Below are positions 31,001 through 43,155 of a DNA stretch of 64,000 bases, piece after piece. The first letter of the stretch is position 1. Each line of letters starts with the position of its first letter. This DNA is from Hirsutella rhossiliensis (lineage: Eukaryota > Ascomycota > Sordariomycetes > Hypocreales > Ophiocordycipitaceae). Position numbers and translations under genes: made by a program. The DNA is taken from contig NW_025408670.1 in NCBI RefSeq assembly GCF_020360975.1, positions 6,138,001 to 6,202,000 on the forward strand. The letters are read 5' to 3'. The notes beneath the pieces were generated by a model. The model was not told where the DNA came from and made no database searches. It was given only the letters and a program-made list of their open reading frames with translations.

Positions 31001-33797
31001 CTTGATGTCCGACGATTCGGATGCAAGTCTGCAGATTGCCCCTTTACGTTGATACACCCACTGTACATGTCCAAGCGTCCATCGATACCGTCTATGTATA
31101 AGTCAAATCCTCGTCGTGAATGAAAGGAAAGCAGAGCCCTAAGTGGCGGCTGACGCTCGCGTGTCGAGAGTGGAGTGTCATAAGTGTCATACAAACTCCA
31201 TGACCTCTTCCTTCTTTCACGGTGGCCAATGAAGCAATTTCAGTCAGGGCATTCACGGTCTTCTAAAGGCATGCAAGCACATGCATCCGCCCAGGTAGCA
31301 CCGGCTCCGTGTCAGCCACCAACGATGCATGCAACGTCGAAACGAAGACGGGGCCAATCACGGATTGCACGGCATATTTGACACTTCATGTGTCCAAGGG
31401 CTCATGCGACCTACGTACTACGTATCTGTACAGATTCGACTCGCCCCGTGCCCAGGAGCCGACTGAAGACGAGGCCGGAGCTCGACGGGTGGAGTCGGGC
31501 GCGGTGCCGTGGAGCAAAAGAGACGATGAGGGCCCCGTAGAGCAGCCATCTATCTATTATCCTTCCATCTATCTACCTTGCAGTATCATGTAAGTTATGC
31601 GGTGACGTGTCGTCTGCTTCTCGTCGACAAACTTGTTTTCCGCTCTTCACCTTGCCTGATACCCGGCTGCACAGGATTCAGCCATAATCGGCCGTCCATG
31701 TTCGCTCAGTTCGCTCAGTACTGTTCACGGAGACGTCACGGAGCAGGTCGCTGTTACATTCTACCTACTGTCCGGACGCCCCGGCTCAACGCTTCGAATA
31801 CATGGTACTGCCACAAAAACTTGCCCGGCAGTTGACCTCTGGGCCTGCTGATTGATTATCGCAGCCTTGGCTTGATGGTTGTGCAACCTCTGATTGCCTG
31901 ACTTTCATCCAAACCCCTGTTGCTGGACATGTACCGAGTACCGAGAACCGACGCCGCTCCACTGGGCGCCGGCGACCAGGCTCTCACTACCAGGCCCCGA
32001 GGCTCTATATGCAGGGCACCGGTGCTGGTCTGCCCTCTGTTGCAAGTACCGAAGAGAACCTGCATGCCCTGGAGGCTGTGTCGGGACGCCGTGGTACAGG
32101 GGTGTCTGTACTACTGGAGACTCTGGCAGGCAGTGCACCTTGCCTTCAAACCTGCTACCTGGTACATACGGGACCCGTGGCTGCAGGCGTCTTACCCCTA
32201 GTACAGGCTTGGCCCGGGCCTCGCTGACTCGCCCAGCCGATGACGAAGTGAGGCCTCTGTTTCCCCCCTGTCCCTGCCGAGCCATCCATCCAATCCATCC
32301 TGTGCCCCCTCACCAGAAACCGACGTCTGAGACTGGGCTCCTGCCCTGCCCTGCCTCGTTGGTGCTCTCCCTGTTTGCTGCCAGCGCGAAGAATACTCCG
32401 CAAGCAACCTATACAACAACCGCCTCATCATCATCATCATCAATAGTCGTAACCCGCGTATGCAAGTCTTCGTCCCCATGCGTGCCCGTCTCAAGTAGTA
32501 GTAGTAGGTAAGTTACCTGTGCCTACCTGTGCCTACCTGTGCCTTCCTACCTACCTAGCCGCACTCAGCATCAGTGGTACTCGGTACCTAGCTGAAGCAG
32601 GCTCTGACTTGCACTGGCAATCTATCGGGTACCGAGCCCTCCACTCGTGCGCCGCCGATGCTTCCCCAAAGCCCCCCACAACTGTCCCTGCCCGTCACCC
32701 GGCGAGTACCGAGTACCTCGTCCAAAGAGTCCATTGGGCCATCCAACCGACCAGCCAGCCCACTCTCGCATTTTCCCGCTGCCTCCTCTGACTCTTCCTG
32801 ACTCTTCCTGACGCATCCCTCCCCTCCTCCCAATCTCATCATCACCACCACCACCAAACAAGGCACATCGCCTTTGCCTTCGTCCTTTTCATCATCCGCA
32901 TCAGCCGTCTTCTCCAACCACATCATTCGAATCTTTCGTCTCCCGAAGCCGCCGCTCCACCTGCCGCCTCGAACTGCGTCGCTTGCGTCTGGCCCTGTTG
33001 GAAAGCCGCCCTTGAACAGCCACAACTGTTCCAGGCAAGCAGGGGCAAGAGGGAAAAACCACTGCGAGCCTCTTCTGCGCAATAGCCATACTGGCTGTGC
33101 AGCGTTTCACACGAGCGCCAAACAGTTAGCTGACAGCCGACGACTTATCCTCCACGCCTTCGCCTTCATTTGTCCTTCCCCCAGCCTCGCCTCCCTAGCC
33201 TTGCTTCGCCTCGCCTCGCCTCTCTTCACCTTGCTTCGCCTAACCTTCTCGACTCTGAGGATCTCCTTGTGCATCCTGCCTGCAACGCTCCATTTTCCCG
33301 CAAGGCTCGATCGATTTTTCCAGGGGTTCAAGTCATCCCAAGTTCGACTTTGGTTGCCCGCAACTGCCTGTTCCTGCGCCCCCGCGAACTGCGCCTGGCT
33401 TGACAGCGTCGCATGTTGTGGCTTCTGGTCCTCCCTTGTGTCAATTTACGCCAGCAGTCCGCAGACACCCCCTTGCTCCCCTCGGCCGGCTGCCATCCTC
33501 TCTTCCATCCCAAGTCGTCGCTGCTCACGGCCGCAGCGTCGCACAAGATAAATGAAGTCGAATCGACCCATCTGCACACGCCCCGCTGCTTGACCGCTCA
33601 CTCCCGTCCCTCGCTCTCCGTCGCCTGACGGTTGACGACGTCGAGCGAGCCTCCCCTGACGCCACTGTCGGGGCCTCCCCGAACCCGACCTCGCCCCTCG
33701 CGTTCACGACGACGCTCCCCGAAACAAGACTCGAGGCCGCCCGTTCAATCCCACCCGAGTCCTCTTCCTTGCCCTCGCACTTCCGCCTCATCGCACC
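28071..33797. other. 5.7-kb gene-free stretch
   Basis: No protein or RNA gene could be supported on either strand. Many frames of 60-200 codons exist but are low-complexity, overlap on both strands and show no domain. It holds short repeats such as TACCTGTGCC x3 (32514-32543), G-rich runs near 28110-28140, and CT-rich DNA from about 33100 that is probably the leader of the RasGAP gene. Fragments of TACCGAGTACC are frequent between 31.9 and 32.8 kb. Undetected noncoding RNA or very short genes remain possible. Confidence 0.45.
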
Positions 33798-36398
33798 ATG
33801 CCCGTCATGCTCCAGACGCCCTCACGAGCCTCCACTGCCTCTTCATCTTCTTTCCAGAACCTGTCACGTCAAAACACCATGTCATCCTACGATGGCACGC
33901 GCTCTGCGCGCCAATCCAAGCGGTACTCCATGTCCGCGCTGTACATGTCCATGTCAGCAAACGAGGGAGAAATGCAGATTGAGGATGAACTTGCCAAAGG
34001 TGCAACTCCAGAAACCAACCAAAGCCTAGCGCCCATGTCCCTGGCTAACATCCGTTTCCTTGCAGCTCAAAAGGCTCTCCGCGAGCTCAAGTCCAAGATC
34101 TCGTCGCAGTCCAAGAAGAACTTCGTGCTCGAGAAAGACGTGCGATACCTCGACTCGCGCATCGCGCTCCTGATACAGAATCGCATGGCCCTGGAGGAGG
34201 TACGCCGCCGTATCGACAGTCCCCATCGAGACCGCTAGATTCAACCTGCTAACGCCTGTTCGCAGCAAAACGAAGTCGCCAGTCGCCTCGAGGAGGCTGC
34301 TGATATGCAGGAGGGATTCTTTCCCAACGATGATAAGACGCAAAAATATGGAAACCTTATGTTTCTCCTCCAGTCCGAGCCGAGACACATTGCTCACCTC
34401 TGCAGGCTGGTTTCCATGGCTGAGATTGATTCGCTTTTGCAGACCGTCATGTTCACAATCTACGGCAACCAGTATGAGAGCCGAGAGGAGCATTTGCTTC
34501 TCACCATGTTCCAGGTCAGCACCGTCAGGTCGGGTTTGATGTCGCGTGAGCGCTTTTGCTAACTCGACTCCAGTCTGTCCTCACCTACCAGTTCGACAAC
34601 ACGCCCGACTACTCCTCCCTCCTACGAGCCAACACCCCCGTCTCGCGGATGATGACCACGTACACCAGACGTGGACCGGGGCAGAGCTTCCTCAAGACAG
34701 CGCTGGCCGATAGAATCAACAGCCTGATTGAGCTCAAGGACCTCGACTTGGAGATCAACCCCCTCAAGGTCTACGAGCGCATGATTGAACAGATCGAGGA
34801 GGACACTGGCACCCTGCCACCCAACCTGCCCAAGGGAATCACTGCCGAGCAGGCCGCCGAGAACCCCCAGGTCCAGGCCATCATCGAGCCGAGACTGACC
34901 ATGCTGACGGAAATCGCCAACGGATTCCTGACAACCATCATCGACGGCTTGGAGGAGGCTCCGTACGGTATTCGCTGGATCTGCAAGCAGATTCGTAGTC
35001 TGACGAAGCGAAAGTATCCGGACGCCAACGACCAGGTCATCTGTACCCTGATTGGCGGCTTCTTTTTCCTGCGTTTCATTAACCCGGCCATCGTCACGCC
35101 AAAGTCGTACATGCTCATCGACGGGACACCGGCCGAGCGTCCGCGTCGTACCTTGACTCTCATTGCCAAGATGCTCCAGAACCTGGCCAACAAGCCATCG
35201 TACGCCAAGGAACCGTACATGGCCAAGTTGCAGCCCTTCATCCAGCAGAACAAGGATAGGATCAACAAGTTCATGCTCGATCTCTGCGAGGTTAGCGACT
35301 TTTACGAGAGCCTTGAAATGGACAACTATGTTGCGCTGTCCAAGAAGGATCTTGAGCTCGACATCACACTCAACGAAATCTACGCCATGCACGCTCTGAT
35401 TGACAAGCATCACCAGGAGATATGCAAGGACGAGAACTCGCATTTGGCCATCATCATGTCCGAGCTTGGCCCTGCCCCTGCCCAGCTTCCGCGAAAGGAG
35501 AACAGGGTCATCAACCTGTCGCTGTTCAGCAGGTGGGAGACAGCCATCGACGACCTGACGGCTGCGCTCGACATCACGCAAGAGGAAGTGTTCTTTATGG
35601 AAGCCAAGTCCATCTTCGTGCAAATTATGCGCTCCATACCGCATAGCAGCGCCGTGTTGAAACGGCCCCTCCGTCTGGAACGGATCGCAGACGCTGCTGC
35701 CACGAGCCGCAACGACGCCGTCATGGTCCGCAAGGGTATTCGAGCAATGGAGTTGCTCTCGCAGCTGCAGGAGCTTGGCGTCATCGACAAGAGCGATCAG
35801 TTCGACCTTTTGCGAGACGAGGTGGAGCAGGAGCTGCAACATCTCGGTTCCCTCAAGGATGGAGTCCTTGTCGAGACGCAGAAGCTCGAGGAGGTGTACA
35901 AAACGATTCGCGATCACAACACCTATCTCGTTGGCCAGCTCGAGACATACAAGAGCTATCTCCACAACGTGCGATCGCAGAGCGAGGGGACAAAGCGGAA
36001 GCAGCAAAAGCAGCAAGTGCTCGGACCGTACAAGTTTACGCACCAGCAGCTCGAGAAGGAGGGCGTGATCCAGAAGAGCAATGTTCCGGATAACAGACGG
36101 GCCAACATCTACTTCAACTTCATCAGCCCCTTGCCGGGAACGTTTGTCATTTCGCTGCACTACAAAGGTGAGTCTAGGGGTACCTCCCATTCAAGAAGCA
36201 AGAAGCCCGGCATTCCCCTTGCTAACGCCGCCCGAAGGCCGCAACCGTGGGTTACTGGAGCTGGATCTCAAGCTTGACGACTTGCTGGAGATGCAGAAAG
36301 ACAACCAGGACGAACTCGATCTGGAATACGTCCAGTTCAATGTGCCCAAGGTCCTGGCCCTGCTCAACAAGCGCTTCGCCCGAAAGAAGGGATGGTAA
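33798..36398 (+). CDS. Ras GTPase-activating protein with RasGAP C-terminal domain
   Basis: Exons 33798-33999, 34066-34199, 34266-34514, 34574-36167 and 36238-36398 give 779 residues. A Ser-rich N-terminus and a coiled coil ([20 protein letters not shown]) lead into the RasGAP domain (about residues 190-450). That domain has [11 protein letters not shown], where R213 is at the arginine-finger position, the block [14 protein letters not shown], and [11 protein letters not shown]. The last third, from about residue 550, is the RasGAP C-terminal domain shared with IQGAPs ([37 protein letters not shown]). Unlike IQGAP there are no IQ or CH domains. It resembles S. pombe Gap1 and Aspergillus GapA, which accelerate GTP hydrolysis by Ras during polarised growth. 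All introns are canonical. Confidence 0.95.
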
Positions 36399-37665
36399 AG
36401 CGGCTCTGCTCCACAGCCCCGACGCACATCCCTCAAACAAACACACATGGCTATGCCGACAAAGCAACACTGGCGTTACGGACAATTTTCTTGATACCAC
36501 GGAAACCTTTTTTGACTTTGTTGCTCCATTTCATGCACGCTACAGGAAAAAAAGAGCTTGTGGAGGATCATGTTTCCCACCCACCTCCTGTTTCCAAAGT
36601 TGCAGGCATTTCGCTCACCTATGCACTACGTGATACCTCGAGAGGAAGCTCCCTGGATTTCTGCTTCGGCTGGCCCGTGGTGGAAAACTGGTTCTTCGGG
36701 CCGCTTGATATTCGATGGTCTTTGGTCTGTTTTCCTTTGCCCTGCACCGTTTTCTTGCTGTCTTTTTACGTTCTTTGTTTATGCCCGGAGGAACGTGCTT
36801 GGCCGTCATGACGAGCTGAGAAGCACCGGTCGGTTGGATGAGCAGTGACGGTAAATGAAGACGAGGGATTCTGTGATAGAGGCGACGCGTGCTTTTCGTT
36901 CACAGGAAAGGTGCTTGGCTAACCACCGGACCGGGCGTTGGGCGATGCTATCCCTTGCGGACAGAGGACGGGGAGGGAATCTTGCCTGGACCCAACGTAA
37001 TGGACTGTGCCGGCGGCGCTGAGGCTTAGGACGACGGGAACATGTGATTTGGACGGTCTTGGGCTTGGGCTTGGGTTGGACTTTGTACGATGGATGACAG
37101 GGTTTTCATACGCATCTAACCCGTCTAATAATGCTCATTCGGTTTGTCGCACCGGCATCACCATGACTCGCCCCAGGGAGGAGTGGGTGCTGCGCGAACA
37201 AGAACGACGTGAGCATCCCAAACCCCAATCCACGCGCTGCCAGCCTCTTCTATTTCTCCTTCATCTATACAACAAGGCGCTGGACATCTGGCAAACGACA
37301 TGCCAGTCACTGGGGAGCGACTACTCGACTTGATACCATGAGACTTGGGGCGTTTGCATGCAGAAGAAAGTGGCTGTACTTTGCGTGCCCCTTTGGAGGA
37401 TATCGGCCAGTAACCAAGCCATCATGTCCTCTTTCTTTTTTTACGATAAAACCAGCCTCTGGATATCATCATCCCTCCCCTTCGTTGTATTCGTAAAAAG
37501 TATCAAAAAAAGAAACAGAAAAACTCCTCTTGTTCCTTGGCGACCGCCCGAGTCTAGTCCAGCCCGGCCAACTGGCTGATCCAAGTGAAGACTAGAAAGG
37601 ATACGAACGAAAATAAAAATTAACAGCCCAAAGTTTTTGCAATATCAAGTGCCTCCTCCCACTGC
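36399..37665. other. Convergent 3' intergenic region (RasGAP / ASF1)
   Basis: No gene supported. Poly-A/T-rich stretches near 37430-37620 are consistent with 3' UTR and polyadenylation regions of the two converging genes. Confidence 0.4.
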
Positions 37666-38683
37666 TCAAGAAGCGACAGTGACGGGCTTGGATGCGGGTG
37701 CGTTGGCTGGCTTCTCGGTCTCGTCCACCTCCATGGCGTCGTCCTCGCCAACCTCGGCCTCGGCCTCCTCCTCCTCGAGTTCGTCTTCGCTCTCGCCCTC
37801 AATGTCGACAGAGCCATCGTCGGACATGCCGTCTTCCTCATGTCCGTTCTCTTGCCCGTTCTCCGGCTCTGGATCCACACCGGCCATCTCCGCGTCCTCG
37901 CCGGCTGTCTTGGCTTCGGCGTCGTGCTCGACTTCTTCGGTGGCTTCCTCTTCGGCCTCCTCAGCGCCGTATTCTTCGCCATCCGCTACGAGGTCGGCCT
38001 CGGGCTGCTCTGGCGGGAACTCGGCAGGGGCAGAGGCCTCGGAATCCCTGGAGACATTGTTAGAGACAACGTAGAAACAAGCCACCTCATACATTCAAGG
38101 GCTATGACGTACCATCTGATGGCAAAGCGGGTGACGCGAGGCTTCTCCGCAAGCACGTTACGCTTGACGCGCTCGATGACGGGCTTGGCAGGGGGCTCCG
38201 CACTCAACTCCTCCGAGTCGTATTCATTGTTGACGTAGTATCCGACGCGCACAAACTCGCGGCCATCGTAGGCGCACGTCAGGAGAATGACGGTAACACC
38301 AAGTATGTCGGCGTCGGGTATGCGGGACGTGTTGGGAGCATCGGCCTCGAAGAGGAACTTGTTTACGCCAACGGGGACGGGTCCAACGAGGAGGGAGTCA
38401 AGCTCCTGGTCATACTGGTCCCTGGAAGATGTAAGCCATGTGCAGGCAAAGCGGCGGCGTGGATGTCCAACTTACGAAGTGGCCGACCCGACATAGGTCA
38501 ACTTCCACTCGAGATCTGGAGGGCGTTAGCGGGCGGGCTCATGAGAATGCCGGAGATTGAGGGCGATGACGAACCCTTCTCCAGAGCCTCGAGGCACTCG
38601 AAAGTGATTTCAAACTCGTACTTGTCGGTAAACTTGGCGGGGTTGTTCACCACCTTGACGCCCAAGAGCGTGACGACGGACAT
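37666..38683 (-). CDS. ASF1: Histone chaperone Asf1
   Basis: Exons 38683-38575, 38515-38476, 38421-38113 and 38047-37666 (minus) give 279 residues. Residues 1-155 form the conserved immunoglobulin-like Asf1 core: [60 protein letters not shown], then [16 protein letters not shown] and [20 protein letters not shown]. The C-terminal tail is strongly acidic, as in other fungal Asf1 proteins. Asf1 binds H3-H4 dimers and hands them to CAF-1 or HIRA in replication-coupled and replication-independent nucleosome assembly. The 40-nt second exon is needed to join the core. It starts 1.3 kb from RNA14 in divergent orientation. Confidence 0.96.
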
Positions 38684-40013
38684 TGTTGCCTGACGTAGAC
38701 TGGTATGGTTCAGCGATTCGAAGGGTACTGGCGGAGATGCCAAGCCCGTGTCGTGTCTCAGAGGGAGCCGGAAATCGACGGCGATGCGAAGTGATTTGCC
38801 TTGCGGAGAGGCTCGCGGGTCAGCGAGGGCCGTGGTGTCGCGATGGGATGGGAGAAGTAGACAGGGGAGAGAGGGGTGCGAAGCTGCGAGAGCTGCGAGT
38901 GTGCGCGTAGGAAGGCAGTCGAGAAGAGAAGAGAAGACGATTGGCGAGACAGGCGAGGATGTGTGTCTTGGTCGGTGGGAGAAGAGACTGTGCGCGAGGC
39001 AGATGGAGAGATGGAGAGATGGAGAGATGGGGAGATGGAGAGAGAGGGGCGGAGGGGAGGAGGGGAGGGAGGGTGGTAAGAATCCAGGACGTGACGCACT
39101 GGCGGGACGCGCCTGGGTGTACCGCGTTGAGAGGTGGCGCTACTTTTATCGCAGTCGATTGCTGTACAGTACATGCGACCGGGCGGGTCAATGTGTCATG
39201 AGCAAGAAGTACCTTACTTGGCTAAGAGACAGGTGCGACAGGTGATGGGCCAATGGGCGGGAAAGAAAGTACCGGAAGATGGCAGTACCTCGGACGCCAG
39301 GGACTGAGGTCACTTCCCAGAACAAGTACCGGGAGCTTGACGCGAAGACTTTAAATGGGCTGGGACGCGCCGCGAGACGAGCCCCACCAGCAGCTCCAGG
39401 GGGCCTGCCATTCCCAGCTTCCCTGTACTAATACCGCTTGCAAGTGATTTCGCTTGCAAGTTGCGCAGAGGACCTTGATTATCGCATTGGCCTTTGGCTA
39501 CCGCAAGAAACCGGGGACCAACACAAAAGATACTTGGGTACCTCGATGCCTGAGCTTCGAGCGCACACAGTGAGCGGGCCCCTGTAAGGAGGTACCTCGG
39601 TACCTTGTCAGTGCTGAGAGAAAGCCTCACCGCCTGCGGAACCCGCTAAGCCCTTTCCTGGTTTTTTTCTGCCCCAGCCTCCTTGAAGACGGCCGTGAGC
39701 TTTGCTGTTGACTTGTCGTTGCTGGGCCTCCGAGTTTTCTTGGCGGTTTTTGGACAAGCACAATCCGATCCCCGGCACGACTCGCCTCCTCCGCGCGCAG
39801 CTACAGCGACCTCGTATCCTTTGTCGCACTGCCTTCTTTAATCAAGGGTTGATCCCGCGAGGTCATTCCGGGTCGAGCCGCCTTGCTCTATCCCGGCCTT
39901 GCTCTATCCCCCAAGTCTTGGCCCGAAGCGCGAAGCCCTGCGCCGAGCAGACAACTGGCAGTCATTGCCCCTGCCCGACCCAATTCTCCCCTAGCTTCGA
40001 ACCTCTGCGCAGT
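38684..40013. other. Divergent intergenic region ASF1 / RNA14
   Basis: No gene supported. A GGAGAGAT-type purine repeat lies at about 39000-39045. Several GTACC/GGTACCT motifs lie at 39200-39610. A direct repeat of CCTTGCTCTATCCC occurs at about 39882-39911, in the probable RNA14 leader. Confidence 0.4.
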
Positions 40014-43000
40014 ATGGCCTCTGAAGAAGCGGCTTGGGATGGAGGGGGATTTGCGGCGACTGACGACGCCGCGGCTCAGCGCGCCGACGAGCAAGCCGAC
40101 GAGTTTGCGCAAGACATCGGCGTGGCTGGTGCAGCGCAAGACGAGAATGACGCAGACGACGGGGCAGACTATGACCCTGAATCCGTCTCTTTCGATGCAA
40201 CCCCTCAAATCCCCGACAAAAGCGCCTCGGCCACCACATCGCAGCGGCCGCCCACGGCCAAGCCCAAAATGTCGGGCGGCTTCCTAGTCGAGGTTTCGGA
40301 CGACGAGGACGACGTTGACAACCAAGACCCACCAGAAGGAGCACTGCAGACGCAAGGCCAGGCTGCCCCTGTCGGCAACGGCGTTTCCCCTGCGCCCCCT
40401 GTCGACGCCCCCTCCAGCACGCCCCAAGTTGTTACCCTCGATCCTGTGGCGCTCCTCGAGGCGCGCATCAAGGAGGATCCGCGCGGAGATATGGATGCAT
40501 GGCTGAACCTCGTGGCCGACCACAAACGCCGGGGCAGGCTCGATGACCTGCGAAAGGTGTACAATCGGTTTGCCGAGGTGTTTCCGCAAGCGGTGAGTGG
40601 CTATGCCGTGGCAATTCTGCCTTGATGGCGTGCCCTTGAGCTCACAATGATTTTCCAGGCCGATATTTGGATAGAGTGGATCGAGATGGAGCTTGGTATT
40701 GACAATTTCGTCGAGGCTGAGCGGCTGTTTGGGCGGAGCCTCATGTCCGTCCTCAACGTAAAGCTCTGGACCGTCTATCTCAACTACATCCGGCGACGCA
40801 ATGACCTCACCAACGACGCAACGGGCCAGGCCAGGCGGACCGTAGCCCAGTCGTACGACTTTGTCATTGACAACGTCGGCGTCGACCGAGACTCTGGCAA
40901 CATCTGGCAGGACTACATTAACTTTGTCAAGAGTGGTCCCGGCCAGGTTGGCGGCACGGGCTGGCAGGACCAGCAAAAGATGGATCAGCTTCGAAAGGCG
41001 TACCAGCGCGCCATTGCCGTTCCCATGCTGAGTGTCAATAACATGTGGAAGGAGTATGACCAGTTTGAAATGGCCCTCAACAAGGTGACGGTAAGTAATG
41101 CAGTTTTGTTGCCACTCCAAGCAACCGGCTCGGCTGACCAACATATCGCAGGGGCGCAAGTTCATCCAAGAAAGGTCTCCCGGATACATGTCGGCAAAGA
41201 GCGCCAACATTGCTCTCGACAACATGATGCGACACTTGAAGCGCAATAACCTGCCTCGACTGCCTCCGGCACCTGGATTTGACGGCGACGAGGAGTTCAG
41301 GCATCAGGTGGAGCTGTGGAAGAAGTGGATTGCCTGGGAGAAGGACGACCCACTGGTTCTCAAGGACGACGAGCCACAGGTGTACAAGCAGAGAGTCCTG
41401 TACTGCTACAAGCAGGCCCTGATGGCTTTGCGATTCTGGCCCGAGATCTGGGTCGATGCGGCTGCCTGGTGCCTGGAGAACGAAGTGCGCGACAATGAGA
41501 GCAAGCCTGTCGGGACGGAACTGCTCCTGCAGGGCATCGCGGCAAACCCGGAAAGCGTTTTGCTTGCCTTTAAGCACGCGGACCACATTGAGGCACACTA
41601 CCCAGAGAAGGAGGGAGACAGGTCAGAGTACGCCAAGGCCGTTCGGCAACCGTACGATGCCGTCCTTGAGACGCTATACAAGATGGGCGACAAGGTCAAG
41701 GAACGAGAGAAGCTCGAGGTGAGCACGCTGAAGCAGGCTGCCGCACAAGAGCATTCAATGCAGGAATCGATTGAGCCGGTCGACGAAGACGAGGACGAGG
41801 ACGACGAAGACAAGAAGCCCAAGAAGTCGCCCATGGAAGAGCGAGTCACAGCGATCCAGAACGCCTACGCCGCCGAGTCGCAGCTTCTGTCACGCACAAT
41901 CTCCTTTGTCTGGGTCGCCTTGGCCCGCGCGATGCGGCGCATCCAAGGCAAGGGAAACCAGACCGAAGGCGGTCTGCGCAAGGTGTTTACGGATGCTCGG
42001 CAGAAGGGACGCCTCACGAGCGACGTGTACGTTGCCGTAGCCATGCTGGAGTCGGTGGTGTACAAGGATCCTGTCGGGTCCAAGATCTTTGAGCGTGGCG
42101 CGCGGTTGTTCCCCAACGACGAGAACTTTATGATAGAGTACATCAAGTTCTTGCATTCCAAGGACGACACGACGAGTGAGTTTGATCGCCTTGTGCTGAC
42201 AGCATACCGCGGCCCTCGTGCTAATCAGGAGACAGATGCCCGCGTGGTCTTCGAGACTTGCGCCAACCGCCTCGTCTCGAAACCCGAGACGCTGCACAAG
42301 GCCAAGGCCCTCTACGCTTACTTTCACAAGTACGAGTCGCAATACGGCGAACTGTCTCAAATCTCCAAGCTCGAGGACCGAATGAGGGAACTTTTCCCCT
42401 ATGACCCCAAGCTGAGCTACTTCACGGCGCGCTACTCGTCCGACAGATTCGATCCTGTTGCCGCGCCCATCATCATCTCCAAGACTGTGCAGATGCGGCC
42501 GAAGCAAATCATCCCGACCATCGAGCAGCCCGTGTCGGCGAGAAATAGCATTCCGCCGCCGCGTCAAGAGCAGAGCCCCCGGCCGCAATTCGCCCGTGCC
42601 ACAGCCTCGCCGAAGCGTCCCTTTGGCGTCGACGACGAGGAGCTCAACCCTCCCAAGAGGCTCGCTAGAGGCGCGTCGCCTCTGAAGGGTGCTGCGGGAC
42701 GCCGTCTCGACCAGCAGCGCCGTAACCAGTCGTCGGCTCTTCACCGCGACATTACTTTTCTCCTCGGCATCCTCCCGCGGGCTCCCAGCTACGACGCACA
42801 AAGGCTCAACCCAACAGCCATGGTTTCCCTTCTCCGTGACACACCCCTCCCAGACTACAGCACCTGGCGGGCCAAAACAGGCGGGCAATATCGGGCCCCG
42901 GCGCCTACCCACGGGCGGCAGACGTCTGGAGACTACGGCGGCAGGCCAATCAGCCCGTATGGCCGACTGGCTGCGTCGTCGGGAGGCTATCGCGGCTCGC

Positions 43001-43155
43001 CTCTGAGGCCGGAGAGCGGAGGGATATATGCAGCAAACCCGTATGCGCCTCCCGAGGCCGGTGCGGTGCCTCCTGTCTGGCCCCCGCTTGCAGGAGGACA
43101 TGGCGCGCCTTCGCTTGGTCCGCCAGGGCAGTATGGCGGCTATCGATATCAATGA
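40014..43155 (+). CDS. RNA14: mRNA 3'-end processing protein Rna14 (CstF-77)
   Basis: Exons 40014-40592, 40659-41090, 41152-42175 and 42236-43155 give 984 residues. After an acidic disordered N-terminus (about 150 residues) come HAT repeats of the Suf domain (DMDAWLNLVADHKRRGRLDD, ADIWIEWIEMELG, LWTVYLNYIRRRND, FWPEIWVDAAAWCLENE). The C-terminal 'monkeytail' region that binds Rna15 contains DITFLLGILPRAPSYDAQ, and the protein ends in a Gly/Pro/Tyr-rich tail. It is the scaffold of cleavage factor IA (CstF) in pre-mRNA 3'-end cleavage and polyadenylation, in the nucleus. The last intron (60 nt, no in-frame stop) is called because removing it restores DDTTNARVVFETC. The open frame extends upstream of 40014, but the family starts about here. 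Confidence 0.94.

Noticed and set aside
32874..33551. 225-codon plus-strand frame upstream of the RasGAP
   Set aside because: Pyrimidine-rich leader sequence giving a Ser/Leu/Pro-rich nonsense product; no in-phase connection to the RasGAP start.
34622..36190. 522-codon minus-strand frame over the RasGAP
   Set aside because: Longest antisense frame of the window, but it mirrors a well-supported conserved domain; no independent evidence.
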